Part shown: in pieces, positions 36,518 through 44,466 of the stretch
How the letters are laid out: every line of letters starts with the position of its first letter
Position numbering within the stretch: position 1 is the stretch's first letter
Origin: Variovorax paradoxus
GTDB taxonomy: Bacteria; Pseudomonadota; Gammaproteobacteria; Burkholderiales; Burkholderiaceae_C
DNA length: 64,000 nt
NCBI RefSeq assembly: GCF_030815855.1
Contig: NZ_JAUSXG010000001.1
Span: forward strand, 3,844,001-3,908,000
Direction: 5' to 3'
Translations under genes and position numbers: made by a program
Notes under the pieces: generated by a model
Database searches by the model: none
Told to the model about the DNA's origin: nothing
What the model saw: only the letters and a program-made list of their open reading frames with translations

Positions 36518-36745
36518 TCAGCGTCTCTTCAGCACGTGAATGAAATCGGTGCCGGCGGTTTGCTGCTCGACCAGCTCGTTGCCGGTCTGCCGCGCAAAGG
36601 CCTGAAAGTCGCGCAGCGAACCCGGGTCGGTCGAGACCACCTTCAGCAACTGGCCGCTGGCCATCTCGTTGAGCGACTTCTTCGCCTTGAGGATGGGCAG
36701 CGGGCAGTTCAGGCCCCGCGTGTCGAGCTCGCGATCAATTTGCAT
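36518..36745 (-). CDS. TusA-family sulfurtransferase
   Basis: The product has 75 residues. The hallmark CPxP motif is in LDTRGLNCPLPILKAKKSLNEM, with the sulfur-carrying cysteine at about residue 14. The protein accepts persulfide sulfur and passes it on in tRNA thiolation or cofactor synthesis. It overlaps the NUDIX gene start by 11 bases and shares its transcript with cysM, an unusual sulfur-linked trio. Confidence 0.93.
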   Translation of the reverse strand: MQIDRELDTRGLNCPLPILKAKKSLNEMASGQLLKVVSTDPGSLRDFQAFARQTGNELVEQQTAGTDFIHVLKRR

Positions 36746-37313
36746 GCTTCGGCTCCTCGGCCGGCAAGTTCAGGCCGCGCCGCCGCTCTTCGTTTTCCGC
36801 CGCGGTAAAGAACACCGGCTCGTGCCCCCGGGTGCGCAGCCAGTCGGCCAGCGCATAGCCGGTTCCCGCGGGCCAGCACTTGAGATCGGGCAGGTCGTAG
36901 AGGCGGTAGTCCAGCAGCTCGGGCGACAACTTCACCTCGCCATCGGCCACCACGTGGTAGGCGATGATGATCTGGTTCATGCGCTGGAAGTCGTACGCGC
37001 CGACGAGCTTGGTCGCGCTCACGTCGAGGTTGGTTTCTTCCTTCACCTCGCGCGCAATGCCTTCTTCAGGCGTTTCGCCGGCTTCCATGAAGCCGGTGAT
37101 CAGCGCGTACATCTTCACCGGCCAGGCCGCATTGCGCGCCAGCAGCACCTGGCCACGGTACTCGACGATGGCCGCGAGCACGGGCGTCGGGTTGTTCCAG
37201 TGTGTGTGGCCGCAATTCGGACAGCGCAGGCGCTCCTTGGGACCGCCGTCCTCCATCAGCGCGATCCATTCGAGCGGCGTGGCGCAGGCCTGGCAAAACT
37301 TGGGATGGGGCAT
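36735..37313 (-). CDS. NUDIX hydrolase with N-terminal zinc ribbon
   Basis: The product has 192 residues from MPHPKFCQACATP. Four cysteines (FCQAC and RCPNC) form a probable zinc ribbon. The Nudix box reads GFMEAGETPEEGIAREVKEETNLD. The layout resembles the C-terminal half of NADH pyrophosphatase NudC, but the substrate is not set. It starts two bases after cysM and overlaps the TusA-like gene, so the three are co-transcribed. Confidence 0.92.
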   Translation of the reverse strand: MPHPKFCQACATPLEWIALMEDGGPKERLRCPNCGHTHWNNPTPVLAAIVEYRGQVLLARNAAWPVKMYALITGFMEAGETPEEGIAREVKEETNLDVSATKLVGAYDFQRMNQIIIAYHVVADGEVKLSPELLDYRLYDLPDLKCWPAGTGYALADWLRTRGHEPVFFTAAENEERRRGLNLPAEEPKHAN

Positions 37314-37315
37314 GG

Positions 37316-38218
37316 TCAGGCCGGGAACACGCCGGTCGACAGGTAGCGGTCGCCGCGGTCGCACACCACGAACACGATGGTGGCGTTCTCCACCGTCTTT
37401 GCGACCTCGAGCGCCACCCACAGCGCACCGGCCGCCGAGATGCCGCCGAAGATGCCTTCTTCGCGCGCGAGGCGCCGGCACATTTCCTCGGCGTTGTCCT
37501 GGCTCACGCTGATTTCTTCGTCGACCCGGCTCGCGTCGTAGATCTTGGGCAGGTATTCCGTCGGCCACTTGCGAATGCCCGGAATGCGCGAGCCCTCGGC
37601 CGGCTGCGCGCCGATGATGCGCACCGCGGGGTTCTTTTCCTTCAGAAAGCGCGACACGCCGGTGATGGTGCCGGTGGTGCCCATGGCGCTCACGAAATGC
37701 GTGACCTTGCCCTTGGTGTCGGCCCAGATCTCGGGGCCCGTCGTCTCGTAGTGGATGCGCGGGTTGTCGGGGTTGGCGAACTGGTCGAGCACCCGGCCCT
37801 TGCCCTGCGCCACCATCTGCTCGGCGAGGTCGCGCGCGTATTCCATGCCGCCGCTCTTGGGCGTGAGCACCAGCTCTGCGCCGAAGGCTTTCATGGTCTG
37901 GGCCCGCTCGACGGACAGGTCCTCCGGCATGATCAGCACCATGCGGTAGCCCTTGATGGCCGCCGCCATGGCCAGCGCAATGCCGGTGTTGCCCGAGGTG
38001 GCTTCGATCAGCGTGTCGCCAGGCTTGATTTCGCCGCGCTCCTCGGCGCGCTTGATCATCGAGAGCGCGGGGCGGTCTTTCACCGAACCCGCCGGGTTGT
38101 TGCCTTCCAGCTTTCCGAGGATCACGTTGCCGCGCCTGGCATTTTCGGCCGCATCGATGCGTTGCAGTGCCACCAGGGGGGTCTTGCCGATGGCGTCTTC
38201 GATCGTCGGATAATTCAT
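37316..38218 (-). CDS. cysM: Cysteine synthase B (O-acetylserine/thiosulfate sulfhydrylase)
   Basis: The product has 300 residues. K47 in NNPAGSVKDRPA carries the PLP; EATSGNTGIALA binds the substrate carboxylate and GTTGTITGVSRFL the phosphate. IIGAQPAEGSRIPGIRKW matches CysM rather than CysK. It makes cysteine or S-sulfocysteine from O-acetylserine. It heads an operon with the NUDIX and TusA-like genes and diverges from tRNA-Leu. Confidence 0.94.
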   Translation of the reverse strand: MNYPTIEDAIGKTPLVALQRIDAAENARRGNVILGKLEGNNPAGSVKDRPALSMIKRAEERGEIKPGDTLIEATSGNTGIALAMAAAIKGYRMVLIMPEDLSVERAQTMKAFGAELVLTPKSGGMEYARDLAEQMVAQGKGRVLDQFANPDNPRIHYETTGPEIWADTKGKVTHFVSAMGTTGTITGVSRFLKEKNPAVRIIGAQPAEGSRIPGIRKWPTEYLPKIYDASRVDEEISVSQDNAEEMCRRLAREEGIFGGISAAGALWVALEVAKTVENATIVFVVCDRGDRYLSTGVFPA

Positions 38219-38260
38219 GGCAGCGACTGTGCCATAATTTTGGGCTTCGTTCAGAACCCT

Positions 38261-38345
38261 GCCCGGGTGGTGAAATTGGTAGACGCAGGGGACTCAAAAT
38301 CCCCCACCGAAAGGTGTGCCGGTTCGATTCCGGCCCCGGGCACCA
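38261..38345 (+). tRNA. tRNA-Leu (anticodon CAA)
   Basis: The 85-base cloverleaf starts GCCCGGG and ends CCCGGGCACCA, with an encoded CCA. The anticodon stem GGGGA/TCCCC encloses the loop CTCAAAA, giving anticodon CAA, which reads UUG. A long variable arm (CACCGAAAGGTGTG) and the T-arm GGTTCGATTCC are clear, as expected for tRNA-Leu. A CATAAT box at 38233-38238 is a plausible -10 for it. Confidence 0.95.
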
Positions 38346-38398
38346 CGGCTCTTCAGTCATGTCGAGCCGGCATGGCCACTTAGGCGCCCGATGCGCAG

Positions 38399-39352
38399 CT
38401 AAGCCCCGTTATGCCGCCAAACCCCCGGTGACACCCCGTACTCGCGCTTGAATGCGCGGTTGAAAGCGGCTTCCGACTCGTAGCCGACACCTTCTGCGAT
38501 GCGCGCCAGGTTGCCCTGGTCCTTGCGCAGCATGCCGGCGGCCAGGATCATGCGCCAGCGCGTCAGGTACTGCATCGGCGGCGCGCCCACCAGTTCGGCG
38601 AAGCGGTCCGCGAGCACGCTGCGCGAGACGTGGGTTTCCTGCGCCAGCGCGTCGACCGTCCAGTTGCGCGCAGGCTCGCCGTGCATCAGCGCCAGGCAGC
38701 GGCTCACATGAGGGTCGCGCAGGCCGGCCAGCCACCCAGGATTGTTGGCGGGGACGGACTCGATATAGCCGCGCAGCACTTCGGCGAACAGCACCTCCGC
38801 CACCTTGGCCGCGACCATCTCCGAGCCGGGCGCGTGCGAAGCCGCATCGCCCAACACGAAATTGACGGATTGCTCGAGCCATGGGCCTGCCGGCCTGCTG
38901 CGCAACGACGTGGTGAACAGACGCGGAATATTCGCCATGAGGGGATTGGGCACATCGCCTTCGTACGCGAACCAGCTGCACACCAGCAAGGTGCGGTCAC
39001 CGTTGCCGCCGTAGCGGATGCGCTCCAGCTCCGGCGCCCGTGGATTCACCACGTGCTCGACGTCCACTGCCGCATGGTGCAGGCCGCTGCCCAGCACATG
39101 CGAGTCGCCGTGCGGTACGGCGATCACTTCGCCGGCGCAAGCGCGGACCGGCTCTCCGCCATCGACCTGGGCCCAGCATTCGCCTTGCAGCACCAGGTGG
39201 CAGATGGCCATCCGCTGTGCGCCGGGCTTGAGCAGCTGTGCCATGTGCGCGCCCTTGGGCACCTTGAAGCACCAGGGCGCATGCATGTCCCCGTTCAGGA
39301 ACAACGCGCCCTCCAGGCGGATGGTCCGCAGCACGTCCGACAAGACATCCAT
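38399..39352 (-). CDS. AraC-family regulator with cupin sensor domain
   Basis: The product has 317 residues from ATG 39352, with GAGGT just upstream; a GTG two codons earlier is less well placed. The N-terminal half is an AraC cupin_6-like ligand domain (FLNGDMHAPWCFKVP, AGEVIAVPHGDSHVLG). The C-terminal double helix-turn-helix is SRSVLADRFAELVGAPPMQYL, then IAEGVGYESEAAFNRAFKREYG. It is divergent from a DUF4242 gene, a possible target. Confidence 0.92.
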   Translation of the reverse strand: MDVLSDVLRTIRLEGALFLNGDMHAPWCFKVPKGAHMAQLLKPGAQRMAICHLVLQGECWAQVDGGEPVRACAGEVIAVPHGDSHVLGSGLHHAAVDVEHVVNPRAPELERIRYGGNGDRTLLVCSWFAYEGDVPNPLMANIPRLFTTSLRSRPAGPWLEQSVNFVLGDAASHAPGSEMVAAKVAEVLFAEVLRGYIESVPANNPGWLAGLRDPHVSRCLALMHGEPARNWTVDALAQETHVSRSVLADRFAELVGAPPMQYLTRWRMILAAGMLRKDQGNLARIAEGVGYESEAAFNRAFKREYGVSPGVWRHNGA

Positions 39353-39486
39353 GGTCACCTCTCAGGCAAGCGAGGGCGGGGTTTCAGTCAATAAGTCCGG
39401 AGAAGCGGGCAATACGCAGAGGCCTTGCGTCGGCACCATAGGTCTTGGTCGCCTTCGACCGATTCTAGACACCAGGAGTAATCGCC

Positions 39487-39759
39487 ATGCCCAAATTCAT
39501 CATCGAACGAGACATCCCCGGCGCCGGCAAGTTCACCCCGTCGGACCTGAAAGCCATCTCGCAAAAGTCCTGCGGCGTGTTGGGCAGCATGGGCCCAGAG
39601 ATCCAGTGGGTCCACAGCTACGTGACCGACGACCGGATCTACTGCGTCTACCAGGCCACCGACGAGGCCCTGGTGCGCCGGCATGCGGAACTCGGCGGCT
39701 TTCCGGCCAACCGGGTGGACCGGGTGTACAGCGTGATCGACCCGGCCACCGCCGAGTGA
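39487..39759 (+). CDS. DUF4242 family small protein (SCO4226-like)
   Basis: The product has 90 residues. MPKFIIERDIPGAGKFTP, then WVHSYVTDDRIYCVYQATDEA and IRRHAELGGFP-like text fit DUF4242, whose Streptomyces member SCO4226 binds nickel. It is a ferredoxin-like alpha/beta protein. It is transcribed away from the AraC gene, with 134 bases between them for a shared control region. Confidence 0.85.
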   Translation: MPKFIIERDIPGAGKFTPSDLKAISQKSCGVLGSMGPEIQWVHSYVTDDRIYCVYQATDEALVRRHAELGGFPANRVDRVYSVIDPATAE

Positions 39760-39796
39760 GCGAGCGAGCCGCGCCCCGCGGTTGCGGGGCGCGGCT

Positions 39797-40729
39797 TCAG
39801 CCTTTTTCGCTCAGCCCTGTATGCACCGTCGGATGTGTCAGCCGCACGCGCAGTTCGCGCTTGAGCCGCGTGTTGTCGAGCCGGCGCGATTCCCCCATGA
39901 AACTCAGCAGTTGCAGCGGCAGCTGGCGCTCGGCTTCGTCCCTTGCCACGCGCGGCGGGCGTGGCATGCCGTACATGTCGGCCGCCAGGTCGATGTAGTC
40001 GCCCATGCGCAGTTCGGTGTCGTCGGCGGCGTGCACGATGCGCTGCGGCCGGCCGCGGAACAACGCCGCTACGCAGGCGCGCGCGAGATCGTCGGCGTGA
40101 ATGTGGCTGGTGAACACATCATCTTCGCGCCGCAGCACGGGCGTGCCGCGCGCGAGGCGCTGGCGCGGCGTTCCGCCCTCGCGGTCGGGCGCATAGATGC
40201 CCGGAATGCGCAGGATGCTCGCGCGCACGCCCGCGCTGCGGCCGAGCCATCGCACGGCGCGCTCGGCATCGACGCGGCGGTGCGCGCGGGGCGTGTCCGG
40301 CCGCACGGCGCGCGTCTCGCTCACTCGCGCGCCGCCGCAATCGCCGTAGACACCGCTGGTGGAGCCGTAGACGAAGGCACGCGGCATGGAACGCAGCCGC
40401 AGCGCCCGCGCCAGCGCGGTGGTGCGCTGGTCGCGCCACCAGGCCGCGCCGCCGTCGCGGGCCGGAGGGGCCAGGTGCAGCACGCGGGTGGCCACGCCGG
40501 CCAGGCGGCGAAGCGTGGCCGGATCGTCGAGATTGCCTGTGAGCGGGCGGATGCCGGCCGCCCGCAGAGCGGGCACCCGCTCGGCCGATGAAGTGAGCGC
40601 CACCAGCTGCATACGGCCACGCAGATCGCGCGCCACGCGCTGGCCGACGTCTCCGCATCCGACGATAAGCAGGCGTTCGCGCCGGAAGCGGGCCGGCAGC
40701 GCGCCGGAAGGGCTATTGATTGAGGGCAA
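39797..40729 (-). CDS. NAD-dependent epimerase/dehydratase-like protein (YeeZ-type SDR)
   Basis: The frame has no ATG near the fold start. TTG at 40729, with AAGGAAA upstream, gives 310 residues and is taken as the start. Rossmann motif LLIVGCGDVGQRVA, then YGSTSGVYGDCGG, LRIPGIYAPDREGG and HADDLARACVAAL match the YeeZ-like extended SDR group. The active-site tyrosine pattern is atypical. Function is unknown. It is divergent from the reductase gene with only 63 bases between starts. Confidence 0.78.
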   Translation of the reverse strand: MPSINSPSGALPARFRRERLLIVGCGDVGQRVARDLRGRMQLVALTSSAERVPALRAAGIRPLTGNLDDPATLRRLAGVATRVLHLAPPARDGGAAWWRDQRTTALARALRLRSMPRAFVYGSTSGVYGDCGGARVSETRAVRPDTPRAHRRVDAERAVRWLGRSAGVRASILRIPGIYAPDREGGTPRQRLARGTPVLRREDDVFTSHIHADDLARACVAALFRGRPQRIVHAADDTELRMGDYIDLAADMYGMPRPPRVARDEAERQLPLQLLSFMGESRRLDNTRLKRELRVRLTHPTVHTGLSEKG

Positions 40730-40792
40730 AATCCGGTTTCCTTTCCCTTTTTCTCTTTTCTGCTCCAGGCTGAAACAAGCCGAAGAATACCG

Positions 40793-41857
40793 ATGACTGT
40801 TGCAGCGCCGCATGACGCGGGCTTTTCCATCACCGTCGAGCCCAGCGGGCGTCATTTCGCGGTGCATGGTGACGAAACCATTCTCGCGGCCGGCATCCGG
40901 CAAGGCATCGGCCTCCCCTACGGCTGCAAGGACGGCGCCTGCGGCTCGTGCAAGTGCAAGAAGCTCTCCGGCGAGGTCGAACTGGGCCCGCACCAAAGCA
41001 AGGCCCTGAGCGCCGAGGAGCAGCTGGCGGGCTTCGTGCTGACCTGCTGCGCCCGTGCCAAGACCGACGTGGTGCTCGAATCCCGCCAGGTCACGGAAGC
41101 CGGGGCCTTCCCGATCCGCAAGATGCCGGTGCGGGTGCTGGCGCTCACGCGCCTGTCGCACGACGTGGTGAAGCTGCGCCTGCAGCTGCCGGCCGGCGAG
41201 CCGCTGCAGTTCCATGCGGGGCAGTATGTGGAATTCATTCTGCGCGACGGCGCGCGCCGCAGCTATTCGATGGCGAATGCGCCGCACACGCTGGGAGAGC
41301 CGGGCACGGGCATCGAACTGCACCTGCGGCATTTGCCGGGTGGCAAGTTCACGGACCACGTGTTCGGTGTGATGAAGGAAAAGGAAATCCTTCGCATCGA
41401 AGGCCCCTACGGCAGCTTCTTCCTGCGTGAAGATTCCAGCAAGCCGATGATCCTGCTGGCCTCCGGCACGGGCTTCGCGCCCATCAAGGCGCTGCTCGAA
41501 CACATGAAGTTCAAGGGCATCGACCGGCCCGCCACGCTGTACTGGGGCGGCCGCAGGCCCGAAGACCTCTACATGGACGGCTGGGTGCGCGAACAACTGG
41601 CGGAGATGCCGAACCTGCGTTACGTGCCGGTGGTTTCCAACGCCACGCCAGAAGACAACTGGACCGGCCGCACGGGCTTCGTCCATCGCGCGGTGCTGGA
41701 AGACTTTGCCGACCTCTCGGGTCACCAGGTGTACGCCTGCGGCGCGCCGATCGTGGTCGACTCGGCCAAGCACGATTACGTGGCGCTCGCCGGCTTGCCC
41801 GAAGAAGAATTCTTTGCCGACGCTTTCACCACCGAGGCCGACAAGGCGCTTCCCTGA
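40793..41857 (+). CDS. FAD/2Fe-2S oxidoreductase annotated in relatives as CDP-6-deoxy-glucoseen reductase
   Basis: The product has 354 residues. An N-terminal plant-type ferredoxin domain supplies YGCKDGACGSCKC and a later CC for the 2Fe-2S cluster. The FAD domain has RRSYSMANAP and the NAD(P)-binding domain LLASGTGFAPIKALLEHM and YACGAPIVVDSA. AscD-like naming is common, but no dideoxysugar genes are present, so it is more safely an electron-transfer reductase of unknown partner. A Bug receptor follows 28 bases downstream. Confidence 0.85.
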   Translation: MTVAAPHDAGFSITVEPSGRHFAVHGDETILAAGIRQGIGLPYGCKDGACGSCKCKKLSGEVELGPHQSKALSAEEQLAGFVLTCCARAKTDVVLESRQVTEAGAFPIRKMPVRVLALTRLSHDVVKLRLQLPAGEPLQFHAGQYVEFILRDGARRSYSMANAPHTLGEPGTGIELHLRHLPGGKFTDHVFGVMKEKEILRIEGPYGSFFLREDSSKPMILLASGTGFAPIKALLEHMKFKGIDRPATLYWGGRRPEDLYMDGWVREQLAEMPNLRYVPVVSNATPEDNWTGRTGFVHRAVLEDFADLSGHQVYACGAPIVVDSAKHDYVALAGLPEEEFFADAFTTEADKALP

Positions 41858-41885
41858 TCCGATTCCCCCGAGACAACGCAGAAAA

Positions 41886-42860
41886 ATGAAAACGAGACAC
41901 TTCCTCTTCACGCTGCTCGCGAGCGCCACGCTGCTCGTCACCGGCCACGCCGCAGCACAGCAGCAACGCCCTATCCGCCTCGTGGTGCCGTATGCCGCGG
42001 GCGGCCCGATCGACGTAACCGCTCGCATCCTGGCCGAGCGCGTGAAGGACTCCCTGGGCACGGTCATCATCGACAACAAGCCGGGCGCAGGCGGCAACAT
42101 CGGCGCCGACGCCGTGGCCAAGGCCGCGCCCGATGGACTCACCATCGGCATTGCGGCCACCGCGACCCATGCGGTCAATCCGTGGCTCTACAGCAAGATT
42201 CCGTTCAACGCGGCGACCGACTTCGCCCCCATCACCCAGATGGTCCGCGTGCCGAACGTGCTGGTGATGAATGCCGAGACGGCGCAGCGGCTGAAGATCA
42301 ACACCGTGGCCGACCTGGTCCGCTACGCCAAGGCCAATCCGGCCAAGCTGAACTACGGCAGCGGCGGCAACGGCAGCGCCGGGCACCTCGCGGGCGAACT
42401 GTTCAAGAAGCAGGCCGGCATCTTCGCGCTGCACATACCGTACAACGGCGGCAATCCGGCGCAGCTGGCGCTGCTCTCGGGCCAGGTCGACTTCAACTTC
42501 GACAACCTCGCCACGGCGGCGCCGAACATCCGCTCGGGCAAGCTCAAGGCCATTGCCGTCACGACCCTGCAGCGCAGCAGTGCCATGCCCGATGTGCCGC
42601 CTGTGGCCGACACGCTCAAGGGCTTTTCGATCGACACCTGGTGGGGCCTGGTCGCACCGGCCGGCACGCCGCACGACGTGGTCGTGAAGCTCAACCAGGC
42701 CTTCGTGGCGGCGCTGAATGCACCGGAAACGAAGACCCGCTTTGCCTCGCTGCTGGCCGAGCCGGTGGCCAGCTCGCCGGAGCAGTTCGGCGCGTTCATG
42801 AAGAGCGAGCTCTCCAAGTACGAAGCCGTCGTGAAGGCAACCGGCGCCCGGGTCGACTGA
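41886..42860 (+). CDS. Bug/TctC substrate-binding protein
   Basis: The product has 324 residues. The signal peptide (MKTRHFLFTLLASATLLVTG) ends near AAAQ. Bug motifs are IRLVVPYAAGGPIDVTARIL, DNKPGAGGNIGADAVAKAAPD, HIPYNGGNPAQLALLSG and GKLKAIAVTTLQRS. It binds an unknown organic anion in the periplasm. It follows the reductase gene and converges on livF with 13 bases between. Confidence 0.9.
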   Translation: MKTRHFLFTLLASATLLVTGHAAAQQQRPIRLVVPYAAGGPIDVTARILAERVKDSLGTVIIDNKPGAGGNIGADAVAKAAPDGLTIGIAATATHAVNPWLYSKIPFNAATDFAPITQMVRVPNVLVMNAETAQRLKINTVADLVRYAKANPAKLNYGSGGNGSAGHLAGELFKKQAGIFALHIPYNGGNPAQLALLSGQVDFNFDNLATAAPNIRSGKLKAIAVTTLQRSSAMPDVPPVADTLKGFSIDTWWGLVAPAGTPHDVVVKLNQAFVAALNAPETKTRFASLLAEPVASSPEQFGAFMKSELSKYEAVVKATGARVD

Positions 42861-42873
42861 CGACCCTCGCGGG

Positions 42874-43672
42874 CTACTCTCCCAGGTAGGCGGCCCGCAC
42901 GCGCGGGTCGCGCAGCAGTTCCTTGGCGTCGCCCGTCATGCTGATGAGCCCCGACTCCATCACGTAGCCGCGGTCGGCCAGCTGCAGCGCGCGGTTGGCG
43001 TTCTGCTCCACCAGCAGAATGGTCACGCCCTGAGCGGCCACGTTCTGTACCACCTCGAAGATCTTGTCGCACATGATGGGCGAGAGACCCATGGTGGGCT
43101 CGTCGAGCAGCAGCACCTTGGGGCGCGCCATGAGCGCGCGGCCCATGGCCAGCATCTGCTGTTCGCCGCCCGACATGGTGCCTGCGAGCTGGTCCTTGCG
43201 CTCGCGCAGGCGCGGGAAGGTCACGAACACTCGCTCCATGTCGCTGGCAATCTCGGCCTTGTCCTTGCGGATGTACGCACCGATCTGCAGGTTCTCGGTG
43301 ATCGTCATGCGCGTGAACACACCCCGGCCTTCGGGCACCATCACGAGGCCTTCGCTCACCAGGTCCCAGGCACCGCGGCCCTTGATGTTGCGGCCCAGGA
43401 ATTCGATGGTGCCGGCGCCTGCCGGCAGCGTGCCGGTGATCGCCTTCATCGTGGTGGTCTTGCCGGCGCCGTTGGAGCCGATCAGCGACACCAGTTCGCC
43501 TTCGTGAAACTTCGAAGTCCACGCCTTTCACGGCCTGGATGCCGCCGTAGCCGACCTTCAGTCCGCTGACCTTGAGCAGCGTCTTGCCGGGGGCGTTGGC
43601 AGCGGTCTTGGGCGGGGTTGCAGTTGCCGTTGCCGTCGTTGTTTCTTCTGCGCTCGTCATCGTCGTCGCCAT
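42874..43672 (-). pseudogene. livF: livF, branched-chain amino acid ABC transporter ATPase, with one-base frameshift
   Basis: The N-terminal 60 residues (43672 down, LLKVSGLKVGYGGIQAVKGVDFEV) are in one frame. The rest (SLIGSNGAGKTTTMKAITG, TMSGGEQQMLAMGRAL, LLLDEPTMGLSP) is in another. An extra base in the three-A run at 43507-43509 explains it; removing one restores EVHEGELVSLIG. The span of 799 bases is a multiple of three plus one. Without correction the product would stay open to 42353 and lose all ATPase motifs. It is either a real disabling mutation or a sequence error; the other liv genes are intact. Confidence 0.8.
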
Positions 43673-43673
43673 T

Positions 43674-44447
43674 TCAGTGTCCTCCGGTGCCGAGGTAAGC
43701 CTCGATCACCTTCTCGTTCTTCTGCACGTCGTACGGCGTGCCTTCGGCAATCTGCTTGCCGTAGTCGAGCACGGTGACGCGATCGCACAGGCCCATGATG
43801 AGCTTGACGTCGTGTTCGATGATCAGGATGGTGCGGTCGTCCTTGCGGATGCGGTCGATCAGCTCGCGCAGCAGCACCTTCTCGGTCGAATTCATGCCGG
43901 CCGCGGGCTCGTCGAGCGCGATGAGCTGCGGATCGGTGGCCAGCGCGCGCGCAATTTCGAGCCGGCGCTGGTCGCCGTACGACAGCGTGCGCGCCTTGTA
44001 GTCGGCAAACTTGCCGATGCCCACGTAGTCGAGCAGTTCCTGCGCACGGTCGGCAATGGCCTTTTCCTCGGCCTTGAACGAACGCGTGCGCAGCATGGCG
44101 CCGAACACGCCCGAATGGGTGCGGATATGGCGCCCGACCATGACGTTCTCGAGCGCCGTCATTTCGGAGAACAGGCGGATGTTCTGGAAGGTGCGGGCAA
44201 TGCCGGCCTTGGCCACTTCGTGCACGGCCGTCGGCTGGTAGGGCTTGCCGGCGAGTTCGAAGCTGCCGCTGTCGGGCGTGTAGAGCCCGGTGATCACGTT
44301 GAAGAACGTGGTCTTGCCGGCGCCGTTGGGGCCGATCAGGCCATAGACCTGGCCACGCTTGATGGTGATACCGACATCGGAAAGAGCTTGCAGGCCGCCG
44401 AAGCGCTTGGAAATTCCGCGGACGTCGAGGATGGTGTCTGTCGTCAT
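43674..44447 (-). CDS. livG: Branched-chain amino acid ABC transporter ATPase LivG
   Basis: The product has 257 residues from MTTDTILDVRG. Walker A is GLIGPNGAGKTTFFNVITG; the LivG-specific ARTFQNIRLFSEMTALENV follows, then the signature LSYGDQRRLEIARAL and Walker B LIALDEPAAGMN. It powers import together with LivF, LivH and LivM. It starts 19 bases after livM and ends one base before livF. Confidence 0.94.
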   Translation of the reverse strand: MTTDTILDVRGISKRFGGLQALSDVGITIKRGQVYGLIGPNGAGKTTFFNVITGLYTPDSGSFELAGKPYQPTAVHEVAKAGIARTFQNIRLFSEMTALENVMVGRHIRTHSGVFGAMLRTRSFKAEEKAIADRAQELLDYVGIGKFADYKARTLSYGDQRRLEIARALATDPQLIALDEPAAGMNSTEKVLLRELIDRIRKDDRTILIIEHDVKLIMGLCDRVTVLDYGKQIAEGTPYDVQKNEKVIEAYLGTGGH

Positions 44448-44466
44448 GTTGATGGCTTCCTTCGGC

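Noticed and set aside
43491..43520. Programmed frameshifting as the explanation of livF
   Set aside because: No slippery heptamer, downstream hairpin or internal ribosome-binding site is visible, and LivF is not known to use frameshifting.
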